A DNA stretch of 64,000 bases from UMGS1590 sp036303105 (GTDB taxonomy: Bacteria; Bacillota; Peptococcia; Peptococcales; Peptococcaceae): contig JAXJBF010000053.1 of the NCBI GenBank assembly GCA_036303105.1, positions 23,966 through 87,965 on the forward strand. Reading direction: 5' to 3'. Below, in pieces: positions 50,056-58,915 of the stretch. Every line of letters starts with the position of its first letter. Within the stretch, counting starts at the first letter, position 1. The position numbers were made by a program, and so were the translations under genes. The notes beneath the pieces were generated by a model. That model saw only the letters and a program-made list of their open reading frames with translations. It was not told where the DNA came from and ran no database searches.

Positions 50056-51735
50056 TTAGAACAAGCCAGAGATAACACCATCGTTGTCGACGTCAATCTT
50101 TTCAGCTGCTGGAACCTTTGGCAGACCAGGCATCTTCATGATGCTGCCGGTGAGTGCAACAAGGAAACCTGCGCCGATGGACGCGGTCATATCGCTGATG
50201 GTGATGCGGAAACCGGTAGGACGGCCCAGTTTGGTCTGATCATCGGTAAGAGAATACTGATTCTTTGCCATGCAGATTGGCAGATTGCCAAATCCCAGTT
50301 TTTCAAAAGTAGCAATTTCAGTTTCTGCTTTTGCAGTATAATCAACACCGTCAGCACCATAAACTTTCGTAGCAATGGCTTCGATTTTTTCTTTGATGGA
50401 AAGATCGGTATCGTAGACGAATTTCATTTCGCTAGGCTGTTCGCAGAGACGAACCACTTCCTTGGCGAGTTCTTCACCGCCGGCACCGCCTTTGCCCCAT
50501 ACTTCAGACAGTGCAACATTGACGCCGAGTTCGTTGCATTTTTCGCGAACGAGTGCCAATTCTGCTTCCGTATCGGTTGGGAAACGGTTGATGGCAACAA
50601 CCACTGGCAGCCCGTAAACAGTTGTGATGTTTTCAATATGTTTGAGCAGGTTTGGCAGACCTTTTTCAAGAGCTTCAAGGTTTTCAGCACCAAGATCCGT
50701 TTTAGCAACACCGCCATTGTACTTGAGTGCTTTAATGGTTGCAACAAGCACCACAGCACTTGGACGAATGCCAGTCATGCGGCACTTGATGTCAATGAAT
50801 TTTTCAGCACCGAGGTCAGCACCAAAGCCTGCTTCGGTAATCAGATAATCTGCCATCTTCATCCCCATCTGGGTAGCAATAACGCTGTTGCAGCCGTGTG
50901 CAATGTTTGCGAATGGACCACCATGAATAAAGGCAGGGGTTCCTTCAAGGGTCTGTACAAGATTTGGCTTGAGAGCATCTTTGAGCAGCGCAGCCATTGC
51001 ACCTTGTGCCTTTAAGTCACCAGCGGTAACAGGCTGACCATCATAGGTATAAGCAACAATGACACGAGCCAGACGTTCTTTCAAGTCATCAATATTGGTA
51101 GCCAGGCAGAAAATCGCCATAATTTCGGAAGCAACGGTGATGTCAAAGCCATCGGAACGGGTAACACCATCTACTGGACGGCCAATCCCATCAATGACAT
51201 TACGCAGCTGACGATCGTTCATATCCAGGCAACGACGCCATACCACACGCTTTGGGTTGATGTTCAATGCATTGCCCTGATAAATATGGTTATCAAGCAT
51301 AGCAGCAAGCAGGTTGTTGGCTGCACCGATGGCGTGCAGGTCGCCAGTAAAATGCAGGTTGATGTCTTCCATTGGCACAACCTGTGCATACCCACCACCA
51401 GCTGCACCGCCTTTTACGCCAAAGACAGGACCAAGGGATGGTTCACGAAGAGCCACCATCGTTTTCTTGCCAAGGCGGTTCAAGGCATCTGCCACACCAA
51501 TGGTCGTCGTCGTTTTCCCTTCACCTGCTGGTGTTGGGTTGATGGCGGTCACCAAAACAACCTTTGCATTTTTGCGATCTTTCAAAACATCATTATAGTA
51601 ACGGAAGTCGATCTTTGCTTTGTATTTGCCATAGTTTTCTACGTATTCTTCAGGAATATCCAGCTTCGCTGCAATATCGTTGATTGGCTGCATGGTTGCT
51701 TCCTGTGCAATTTCAATATCAGATTTAAATCCCAT
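50056..51735 (-). CDS. fhs: Formate-tetrahydrofolate ligase
   Basis: ATG 51735 behind AAAGGAG gives 559 residues, the normal length. Motifs: ATP-binding loop NPTPAGEGKTTTTIG, REPSLGPVFGVKGGAAGGGYAQV, FAYTYDGQPV-like region, and the conserved C-terminal RITISDMTASIGAGFL. It interconverts formate + THF + ATP and formyl-THF. In a glycine fermenter it can run towards formate, making ATP. It is first in the operon with fchA and folD. The promoter lies at 51893-51866 and overlaps an inverted repeat. Confidence 0.97.
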   Translation of the reverse strand: MGFKSDIEIAQEATMQPINDIAAKLDIPEEYVENYGKYKAKIDFRYYNDVLKDRKNAKVVLVTAINPTPAGEGKTTTTIGVADALNRLGKKTMVALREPSLGPVFGVKGGAAGGGYAQVVPMEDINLHFTGDLHAIGAANNLLAAMLDNHIYQGNALNINPKRVVWRRCLDMNDRQLRNVIDGIGRPVDGVTRSDGFDITVASEIMAIFCLATNIDDLKERLARVIVAYTYDGQPVTAGDLKAQGAMAALLKDALKPNLVQTLEGTPAFIHGGPFANIAHGCNSVIATQMGMKMADYLITEAGFGADLGAEKFIDIKCRMTGIRPSAVVLVATIKALKYNGGVAKTDLGAENLEALEKGLPNLLKHIENITTVYGLPVVVAINRFPTDTEAELALVREKCNELGVNVALSEVWGKGGAGGEELAKEVVRLCEQPSEMKFVYDTDLSIKEKIEAIATKVYGADGVDYTAKAETEIATFEKLGFGNLPICMAKNQYSLTDDQTKLGRPTGFRITISDMTASIGAGFLVALTGSIMKMPGLPKVPAAEKIDVDNDGVISGLF

Positions 51736-51855
51736 TGATAGACACTCCTTTATTGTCGTTGTGAATAAAATCATGGCACGCAAAACGCGCTCTACCATCA
51801 ACTTTACATCATTCTACAATCCTCTGCTTATCAATATCATTTCTTGTTGTCATAA

Positions 51856-51893
51856 GCGTACACTTATTGTACGCGGACACTCTAACTGAACAA
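51856..51893 (-). promoter_or_regulatory. fhs promoter overlapped by an inverted repeat
   Basis: Minus-strand TTGTTC (51893-51888), 16 bases, TACAAT (51871-51866). The dyad GCGTACA-N5-TGTACGC (51856-51874) covers the -10, a good position for a repressor. Confidence 0.65.
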
Positions 51894-51955
51894 ATAATCA
51901 CCGGTTTCTGCACTCCATGTTGTTGCCACAGAATACAGAAACCAATGCCAACCTT

Positions 51956-53371
51956 TTATTTACGTTTTTTCTTCTTCGGCATGACATGAATGGCTTCGCC
52001 AAGCAATTCTTCAACCGCTTCACCAACGCCTTCATTATAAGTTGGATGAGGACGAATGGCTTTGACCATCTGTTCAGCGGTCATATTATTGGCAATGGCC
52101 ACCGCCATTTCGCTAATCATATCTGTTGCACGTGCGCACATCATTTGTGCCCCCACCAGACGATGGTCATCTGCGCGTGCCACCACTTTAATAAAGCCGC
52201 GATCTTCACGGGTGATCAACGACTTACCATTTCCGCCCATGATGTATTTACCAACGATAACGTCCAATCCTGTGGTCTTCGCTTCGTCTTCCGTGATCCC
52301 CACAGAAGCAATTTCTGGATTGGTGTACACACATGCCGGCACAACATCAAGATCAATGCTGCCTTCTTTACCGGCAAGATGTTCAACTGTCACGATGCCC
52401 TGCGCGCTAGCGGTATGCGCCAGCTGCATCCCGATGACACAGTCGCCAATGGCATATACACCTGGAATAGAGCTCTGGAAATGTTCATCGACAAGAATAC
52501 GCCCACGTTCCATATCTGGCATAGCATCTTCTGCAAATAGGCCCTTGGTATTTGGACCACGTCCAACAGAGCAGAGCACATATTGTGCAGACACCGATTT
52601 TTCTTCATCTTTTTGCACAAAATGAACCGCTGTCAATTCGCCGTCTTCTTCCAATCCTTTAACCATAGCATTGGTGTAAATATCCACACCGCGTTTCTTC
52701 ATGATCATTTTCAGGTTCTGACTGATTTCACGGTCCATGTTTGGAAGAATACGGTCCATCCCTTCAATGATGGTTACCTTTGTGCCAAAGTAAGAAAAGG
52801 CATTGGCAAATTCCACCCCGATGACACCGCCGCCAATAATGGCAATAGAATCTGGGCGTTCGCGCAATTTAAACAGTTCATCACTGGAGATAACACCAGG
52901 TAATTTCATACCCGGAATGTTCAGCACAACCGGCTTAGAACCGGCAGCAAGAATGATGTTATCAGCAGTATAAATGGTAACAGCACCATCCGGCGCAGTC
53001 ACATGCACCTCTTTATTGGCATGAAGCACGCCACGGCCACGAATGACATCGACGCCATTGCCCTTGAAGAGCTGCTCTACGCCACCAACCAGCTGAGTAA
53101 TAACACCTTGCTTATAATCAATGATTTTTTCATAATCGAAGCGAACATTGTCAGCCATGATGCCGAATTGTTCTGCATCCTTCATTTCTTCATACAACGT
53201 TGCAGCATGAATCATGGCTTTAGCTGGAATGCAGCCACGGTTCAAACAAGTCCCGCCAACCTCGCGTTCTTCGACAACGGCTGTACGGATACCCAGTTTT
53301 GCAGCTTTAATGGCTGCGACATATCCGCCAGGACCTGCGCCAACAACGATTAATTCATAATGATTGTCCAA
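51956..53371 (-). CDS. lpdA: Dihydrolipoyl dehydrogenase (glycine cleavage L protein)
   Basis: 471 residues. FAD motif VGAGPGGYVAAIKAAKLG, redox-active disulfide GGTCLNRGCIPAK, NAD motif IGGGVIGVEFANAF, second FAD contact GVYAIGDC and C-terminal catalytic His in RPHPTYNEG. It ends in a Lys-rich tail (MPKKKKRK). It reoxidises the dihydrolipoyl arm of GcvH, giving NADH. Located 40 bases after lplA at the end of the gcv transcript, it is probably dedicated to glycine cleavage. No 2-oxo-acid dehydrogenase genes are nearby. Confidence 0.96.
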   Translation of the reverse strand: MDNHYELIVVGAGPGGYVAAIKAAKLGIRTAVVEEREVGGTCLNRGCIPAKAMIHAATLYEEMKDAEQFGIMADNVRFDYEKIIDYKQGVITQLVGGVEQLFKGNGVDVIRGRGVLHANKEVHVTAPDGAVTIYTADNIILAAGSKPVVLNIPGMKLPGVISSDELFKLRERPDSIAIIGGGVIGVEFANAFSYFGTKVTIIEGMDRILPNMDREISQNLKMIMKKRGVDIYTNAMVKGLEEDGELTAVHFVQKDEEKSVSAQYVLCSVGRGPNTKGLFAEDAMPDMERGRILVDEHFQSSIPGVYAIGDCVIGMQLAHTASAQGIVTVEHLAGKEGSIDLDVVPACVYTNPEIASVGITEDEAKTTGLDVIVGKYIMGGNGKSLITREDRGFIKVVARADDHRLVGAQMMCARATDMISEMAVAIANNMTAEQMVKAIRPHPTYNEGVGEAVEELLGEAIHVMPKKKKRK

Positions 53372-53411
53372 TTCTCAAGCCTCCTTCAAAAAAAAACATC
53401 TTTTATGTCAC

Positions 53412-54407
53412 TTAACATTCGATGGTCAGCAACCATTCCGCCAAATCTTGCTGTGGCTGTACAGCGCTCGAGGATACTGCCAGCGCCTTGACAACATCTG
53501 CAAGGACATGATTGTCATAGCGCGCACCTGGCAATGCCGCCCCCAAAGCATCAATAAAATCTGGCAGCAATGCATCAGAGTACACCTGCGCATCATGAAT
53601 ATGACCATTTTCAATTTGCAGCTCAATGTCTACGCCACCCCAAGGGAAACGTTGACTAAAACTGCGATCAAATACAAATTTGCGGCCAAAATTCCAATCC
53701 CATTCTTCATAGCGCGTTTGCAGGTCCTGCCATTCTTGTGCGTTGACCGCAGACAGCGCCAATGCAGTCGGACTTCCTTTATAGACTTCAGCAAAGGCAT
53801 CGCGCATCGCTGCTTTTAAGGTTTCTGCATCAAGCGTCGGGCACACCTCGACAAGATTCAATACTCTCGACTTGACAGAAGATACCCCTTTGCTCTGCAA
53901 CTTTTCTTTTGACACGTTGAGATACTTTGCCATCTTCTCACCATCTACCTGCATCAGCAAGGTACCATGATGATAACAACGGCCCGCATGTTCATAGAAT
54001 GCATTACCGGACACTTTTCGTCCATCAACCAGAATATCGTTGCGACCGGATTTCTCCGCTTCAATCCCAAGGCTTTGCAATCCACGAAGGATCACTTCCA
54101 ACTGTTTGGCAACATCGTAGTGTGCCTTATGCGCCAGGAAAGTAAAATTCAGGTTGCCCAGATCATGATACACTGCACCACCACCAGAAAGACGACGGGC
54201 GAGGTGCCCGCCGTCGGCTTCTAGGGTAGTAATATTACATTCTTTCCAAGCATTCTGATTCTTACCGATAACCACTGTATGTTGGTTCTGCCAAAGATAA
54301 AGGATCACTTCATCATCGGCAACATGATCCAACAACCAGTTTTCAAGCGCAAGATTTTTATAGGGATTGGTGCTGCCGCTTTCAATTATTGTTAAGCGAT
54401 TGTTCAT
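53412..54407 (-). CDS. lplA: Lipoate-protein ligase A
   Basis: 331 residues: N-terminal BPL/LplA catalytic domain (about 20-235) with RRLSGGGAVYHDLGNLNFTF, SGRNDILVDGRKVSGNAF and the lysine loop, plus a C-terminal accessory domain (about 250-331). It attaches free lipoate to GcvH through lipoyl-AMP. The gcv context, 11 bases after gcvPB, points to GcvH as its substrate. No lipA or lipB is in the window, so the cell may depend on scavenged lipoate. Confidence 0.95.
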   Translation of the reverse strand: MNNRLTIIESGSTNPYKNLALENWLLDHVADDEVILYLWQNQHTVVIGKNQNAWKECNITTLEADGGHLARRLSGGGAVYHDLGNLNFTFLAHKAHYDVAKQLEVILRGLQSLGIEAEKSGRNDILVDGRKVSGNAFYEHAGRCYHHGTLLMQVDGEKMAKYLNVSKEKLQSKGVSSVKSRVLNLVEVCPTLDAETLKAAMRDAFAEVYKGSPTALALSAVNAQEWQDLQTRYEEWDWNFGRKFVFDRSFSQRFPWGGVDIELQIENGHIHDAQVYSDALLPDFIDALGAALPGARYDNHVLADVVKALAVSSSAVQPQQDLAEWLLTIEC

Positions 54408-54418
54408 CAGCGCCTCTT

Positions 54419-55852
54419 TCAGTCTTCAAAATCAAATTTTACAACTGGATGACGTGCAGCTTCAACTTCATCCAATCGGCCAACAGGTGTCGTAACAGGT
54501 GCAGCATGAAGTGCTTCAGGCTGATCATAGGCCATTTGATAAAGATTGCGGAACACTTCAATAGCATGATCGAGGGTTTCGCGAGATTCGGTTTCTGTTG
54601 GTTCGATCATAAGTGCTTCGTGAACGATAAGCGGGAAGTACATTGTAGGCGGATGAATATGATTATCCAACAAGCCTTTCGCAATATCTGTTGCAACACA
54701 GCCCGTTTCTTTCTTCATGCGTGACAAATCCATGACAAATTCGTGCATGCAAGTTGTATCATATGCCATGTCATAAAGATCGTGTAAACCAACACGCATG
54801 TAATTGGCGTTGAGCACTGCATTGGCACTGGCTTCCGGAATGCCTTCACGGCCCAGTGTGGTAATGTAGGTAAGCGCACGAACATCAACGAGGAAGTTGC
54901 CATAGAAGCTCTTCATATCACCGATACTCTGAGCAGGTTTCACAAAATGACGTTCCCCTTCGCCGCCTTCAACCAACAAGTTTGGCAGGAAATCTGCGAG
55001 AATGGCTTTGCAGCCAACTGGACCAGAGCCAGGACCGCCGCCGCCATGAGGGGTGGAGAAGGTCTTATGCAAGTTCAAATGCACCACGTCAAAGCCCATG
55101 TCACCAGGACGCGCCCAGCCCATGACAGCGTTCAAGTTTGCACCATCATAGTAGCAAAGGCCGCCGCATTCGTGAACCATATCGGTAATGGCACGAATAT
55201 TAGGGTCAAAGAGACCAACAGTGTTAGGGTTGGTCAGCATGAGGCCAGCCACTTCATCGGTGCAGACAGCTTTGAGTTTTTCTAGATCAACACATCCATC
55301 TGGACCTGATTCTACGTTAATGATCTCATAGCCACACATGGATGCACTGGCAGGGTTCGTACCATGTGCAGAGTCTGGCACAATAACTTTCGTACGTTTG
55401 TTGTCACCACGCGCTGTGTGATAAGCCTTAATCAGAAGGAGGCCTGTAAATTCACCATGTGCGCCTGCTGCTGGCTGCAACGTCAAGTGGTCCATGCCGG
55501 TGATTTCGCACAAACTTTGTTCCAAGGTCTGGATAACCTCTAGTGCACCCTGCACAGTGTGTGCCGGCTGAAGAGGATGAATGGCTGCAAACCCAGGGAG
55601 GTTTGACATTTCTTCATTCAGACGAGGGTTATACTTCATGGTGCAGCTGCCAAGTGGATAGAACCCGTCATTCACCCCATGGCATTTTTTTGCCAATTCA
55701 GTATAATGACGACTCAGATCAACTTCACTAATTTCTGGCAAGTGCAGTTTGCTTTCGCGGGCATCCTTTTCGGCGACTTCTACAACCGGTACATCACAGG
55801 TAGGAATGATGTCCATGCCACGGCCCGGTCTGCTCTTTTCAAATACCAACAT
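54419..55852 (-). CDS. gcvPB: Glycine dehydrogenase (decarboxylating) subunit 2
   Basis: 477 residues. PLP-enzyme fold of the P-protein second half: FYPLGSCTMKYNPR, PAAGAHGEFTGLLLIKAYH, PDSAHGTNPASASMCGYE, YDGANLNAVMG and the PLP lysine in LHKTFSTPHGGGGPGSGP. With GcvPA it decarboxylates glycine and passes aminomethyl to lipoyl-GcvH. The start is one base after the gcvPA stop. The split P-protein is typical of Bacillota, Thermotogae and archaea. Confidence 0.96.
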   Translation of the reverse strand: MLVFEKSRPGRGMDIIPTCDVPVVEVAEKDARESKLHLPEISEVDLSRHYTELAKKCHGVNDGFYPLGSCTMKYNPRLNEEMSNLPGFAAIHPLQPAHTVQGALEVIQTLEQSLCEITGMDHLTLQPAAGAHGEFTGLLLIKAYHTARGDNKRTKVIVPDSAHGTNPASASMCGYEIINVESGPDGCVDLEKLKAVCTDEVAGLMLTNPNTVGLFDPNIRAITDMVHECGGLCYYDGANLNAVMGWARPGDMGFDVVHLNLHKTFSTPHGGGGPGSGPVGCKAILADFLPNLLVEGGEGERHFVKPAQSIGDMKSFYGNFLVDVRALTYITTLGREGIPEASANAVLNANYMRVGLHDLYDMAYDTTCMHEFVMDLSRMKKETGCVATDIAKGLLDNHIHPPTMYFPLIVHEALMIEPTETESRETLDHAIEVFRNLYQMAYDQPEALHAAPVTTPVGRLDEVEAARHPVVKFDFED

Positions 55853-55853
55853 C

Positions 55854-57170
55854 TCAGCCCACCTCCTTCACAATACGGACAACATCGTCCATTTCGGCTT
55901 TCGTATTCATTTCAGTGCAGCACCAGAGGATGCGTTTGTCATCCAATGGATAGCCACCGAGGATATCTTCTGCTTCGAGTGCTGCCAAAATCTTATCTGC
56001 TGGCACATCGCTGCTGGTTACAAATTCATTGAAAAATTCACCTTTGTTTTCCAAGGTTAATCCAGCTTCTACAAGGCCATTAGCAAGGTAATGTGCTTTG
56101 GAAATCGACTGTGTTGCCACTTCCTTCAGGCCCTTGTTGCCCATCGTAGACAGATAAACACCAACAGCCAATGCGCACAATGCCTGGTTGGAGCAAATGT
56201 TACTGGATGCTTTTTCACGACGGATATGCTGTTCACGCGCTTGCAAGGTCAAAACATAACCGACATTGCCATTGGCATCGTGTGTCTGACCAACAATACG
56301 GCCAGGCAGATTACGCATCAATTTCTGAGTGGTTGCCATAAAGCCAACATATGGACCACCAAATCCAAGCGGCAGGCCCAATGGCTGTCCGTCACCAACA
56401 GCAATGTCCGCACCGTATTCACGAGGCGTTTTGAGAAGGGCAAGAGTCATTGGGTTGACGCCCATGATAAATTTCGCCTTCTTAGCATGTGCAATGTCAC
56501 CAATAGCAGTTGCATCTTCGATGTTACCAAAGTAGTTTGGCTGCTGAATATAAACACTAGCGGTATTATCGTCCACTTCAGCCTTCATCGCATCAATATC
56601 CGTCAAACCATCTGCAGTTGGAGGAACGATAACTACTTCCATATTATTGCCGAAGGTGTATGTTTTGATGGTTTCCAAAACATATGGGTTCACGGCTCCA
56701 GAAACAACAGCTTTTTTCTGCTTTCTGCCATAACACATAGACAGCGCTTCTGCTGCAGCACTTGCACCATCATAGACGGAAGCATTGCTGACATCCATAC
56801 CAGTCAATTCACAAATATACGTCTGATATTCAAAGATTGACTGCAAAATCCCCTGGCTGATCTCTGCCTGATATGGGGTATAGGCAGTTTGCAGATTTTC
56901 TTTAGAAAGAACACTTTTCACCATTGCTGGTACATAGTGATTATACGCACCTGCACCACGGAAAATGTGTGGGAAAATCTTATTTTTATCTGCCATTGCG
57001 GTGATAATACGACGGGTTTCCAATTCACTCTTGCCTTCAGGCAAATTGAGTGGTTCTTTCAGTTTTAAATCGTCAGGGATGACACTGAACATATCATCAA
57101 AGGAATCGTAACCACACGCCTTAAGCATTTCCTGACGTTCTTCATTGGTATTAGGCACATAGCTGCCCAT
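55854..57170 (-). CDS. gcvPA: Glycine dehydrogenase (decarboxylating) subunit 1
   Basis: ATG 57170 gives the usual GSYVPNTNEERQEML N-terminus; GTG/ATG codons a few positions upstream lack good spacing. 438 residues: FRGAGAYNHYVPAMVKSVLS, YTPYQAEISQGILQSIFEYQT, VYDGASAAAEALSM and GDGQPLGLPLGFGGPYVGFM match the N-terminal half of P-protein. It forms the alpha-beta dimer with GcvPB. It lies 44 bases after gcvH within the gcv operon. Confidence 0.96.
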   Translation of the reverse strand: MGSYVPNTNEERQEMLKACGYDSFDDMFSVIPDDLKLKEPLNLPEGKSELETRRIITAMADKNKIFPHIFRGAGAYNHYVPAMVKSVLSKENLQTAYTPYQAEISQGILQSIFEYQTYICELTGMDVSNASVYDGASAAAEALSMCYGRKQKKAVVSGAVNPYVLETIKTYTFGNNMEVVIVPPTADGLTDIDAMKAEVDDNTASVYIQQPNYFGNIEDATAIGDIAHAKKAKFIMGVNPMTLALLKTPREYGADIAVGDGQPLGLPLGFGGPYVGFMATTQKLMRNLPGRIVGQTHDANGNVGYVLTLQAREQHIRREKASSNICSNQALCALAVGVYLSTMGNKGLKEVATQSISKAHYLANGLVEAGLTLENKGEFFNEFVTSSDVPADKILAALEAEDILGGYPLDDKRILWCCTEMNTKAEMDDVVRIVKEVG

Positions 57171-57214
57171 AGGTATCACCATCCTTCGTATCGTTTATAA
57201 GGGAAAAGGGATGA

Positions 57215-57592
57215 TTATTCGAGACCTTCTACGAAAGCCTTGTATTCTTCAGCGTTCATAAGACCATCTGCTTCTTTATAATCGCTGACTTTGATGAACC
57301 AAGCATCATATGGTGCTTCGTTGATCTTTTCAGGGGAATCCAGCAGTTCTTCGTTGATTTCAGCAACCGTACCGTCAACAGGGCTCAACACATCACTGAC
57401 AGCTTTAACAGATTCAACATCGGCAAATGTTTCACCGGCAGTTACTTCATCGCCTTCTTCTGGAAGGTTAACAAATACGAGGTCGCCCAATTCGCTTTGC
57501 GCGTAGTCGGTAATCCCAACAACAGCAACATCACCTTCAGCAAGTACCCATTCATGATCTTCAGAATAACGCAGTTCATCTCTAATTTCCAT
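57215..57592 (-). CDS. gcvH: Glycine cleavage system H protein (lipoyl carrier)
   Basis: ATG 57592 behind AAAGGAAG. 125 residues, normal size. Flattened beta-barrel with SEDHEWVLAEGDVAVVGITD, the lipoyl lysine in FADVESVKAVSDVLSP (Lys about 63) and EAPYDAWFIKV near the end. It carries the aminomethyl arm between P, T and L proteins. It could also be a target for the SirTM-like enzyme at 32492, though SirTM partners are usually a distinct GcvH-L variant. Confidence 0.96.
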   Translation of the reverse strand: MEIRDELRYSEDHEWVLAEGDVAVVGITDYAQSELGDLVFVNLPEEGDEVTAGETFADVESVKAVSDVLSPVDGTVAEINEELLDSPEKINEAPYDAWFIKVSDYKEADGLMNAEEYKAFVEGLE

Positions 57593-57665
57593 TTTTCTTC
57601 TTCCTTTCAAATATATTATATAAATGTTGTTAATGGTTCACGGACATAGACCGTAGAAAAAAATA

Positions 57666-58748
57666 TTATTTTTCTCTCTTATAGAATGGCAGTGGTACCA
57701 CTTCTGCTGCAACACGACGGCCACGCACTTCAACTTCTACCACATCACCCACATTTACACTGTCTTTATCAACAAGTGCCATCGCCACTGGATGACCAAG
57801 GAATGGGCAATGCGTGCCAGAAGTTGTCATACCAATTTGTTGATCTCCAGCAAATACAGGTTCTTCTTCACGAATGATGCCTCGTCCTGTAACCTTAAGA
57901 CCAACACGTTTACGCGTTGCTGGCTGTTCTAAGGCAGCCTTACCAATGAAGTCTTCCTTATCCATCTTTACTGCAAAACCTAAGCCAGTTTCAAGCGGTG
58001 AAACGGTTTCATTCATTTCATGCCCGTACAATGGCATCGCAGCTTCCATGCGCAAGGTATCACGTGCACCAAGGCCACAAGGCAGAAGTCCATATTCTTC
58101 GCCAGCTTCCATCACTTTGTTCCACAACTCAACGACATCACTAGCAGCGCAGTACAGCTCAACACCGTCTTCACCAGTATAGCCTGTCTTTGAAACAACA
58201 CAAGGAATACCTGCAACTTCACCTTCCATCACAGCATGATAGTACTTTTCTGGAATGTTTTCTTCGCTGGTCAGTTTACGCAAAATATCCATTGCCTTTG
58301 GCCCTTGCAACGCCAACTGGCCCCATTCATCACTCACATCAGTGAATGTTGCATCACCAAATTCATGCTCTTTCATCCAAGCAAAGTCTTTATCTTTATT
58401 CGATGCATTAACAACGAGGAAATAATCATTGTCAGCCTTCTTATAGACGATCAGATCATCCACACATCCGCCATTGTCATAGCACATGACTGTGTAGCGC
58501 GCCTGACCATCCACCATATTACCAAACTTATTGGTAAGAATTTTTTCAAGGTTCGCCAATGCATCTGGCCCCTGCAGAGTGATTTCACCCATGTGGCTGA
58601 CATCAAAAAGACCTGCTTTTTCACGTACTGCCATGTGTTCTGCAATGACACCAGCTTTATACTGCACTGGCATAGAAAATCCTCCAAAAGGAACGATCTT
58701 GCCGCCAGCAGCAACATGTGTGTCATACAACGGTGTTTTTTTGTCCAT
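57666..58748 (-). CDS. gcvT: Glycine cleavage system T protein (aminomethyltransferase)
   Basis: 360 residues, start ATG behind AAAGGAGG. Motifs: PFGGFSMPVQYKAGVIAEHMAVRE, AGLFDVSHMGEI (catalytic Asp), YTVMCYDNGGCVDDLIVYK, SKTGYTGEDGVELYC and the C-terminal VVEVEVRGRRVAAEVVPLPFYKR. It moves the C1 unit from aminomethyl-GcvH to THF, releasing ammonia. It heads the gcvT-H-PA-PB-lplA-lpdA operon. A promoter candidate TTGTAG-16-TATATT lies just upstream. A terminator isolates the operon from the symporter gene. Confidence 0.96.
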   Translation of the reverse strand: MDKKTPLYDTHVAAGGKIVPFGGFSMPVQYKAGVIAEHMAVREKAGLFDVSHMGEITLQGPDALANLEKILTNKFGNMVDGQARYTVMCYDNGGCVDDLIVYKKADNDYFLVVNASNKDKDFAWMKEHEFGDATFTDVSDEWGQLALQGPKAMDILRKLTSEENIPEKYYHAVMEGEVAGIPCVVSKTGYTGEDGVELYCAASDVVELWNKVMEAGEEYGLLPCGLGARDTLRMEAAMPLYGHEMNETVSPLETGLGFAVKMDKEDFIGKAALEQPATRKRVGLKVTGRGIIREEEPVFAGDQQIGMTTSGTHCPFLGHPVAMALVDKDSVNVGDVVEVEVRGRRVAAEVVPLPFYKREK

Positions 58749-58812
58749 ATATTTTCCTCCTTTAATTAATAATATACTATACTACCTATACTACAACTTT
58801 TCTTTATAAAAG

Positions 58813-58860
58813 AAAAGGAGGAATCCTTCAACACAAGTCGTGTAGAAGAATTCCTCCTTT
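58813..58860 (-). terminator. Terminator of the symporter gene, upstream of gcvT
   Basis: A long imperfect stem between AAAGGAGGAATTCTTC and GAAGGATTCCTCCTTT (minus strand), followed by TCTTTT. Both arms contain AGGAGG or its complement. Confidence 0.8.
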
Positions 58861-58915
58861 CTATTACCAAACATCAACCAATGACGATAAGCACATCACA
58901 AACTACATTACTATT

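Noticed and set aside
51736..51855. Tetrahydrofolate riboswitch in the fhs leader
   Set aside because: The known THF aptamer core was not recognisable in the leader.
58749..58812. Glycine riboswitch before gcvT
   Set aside because: Only about 60 bases lie between the upstream terminator and the start codon, too short for the tandem aptamer; a simple promoter fits.
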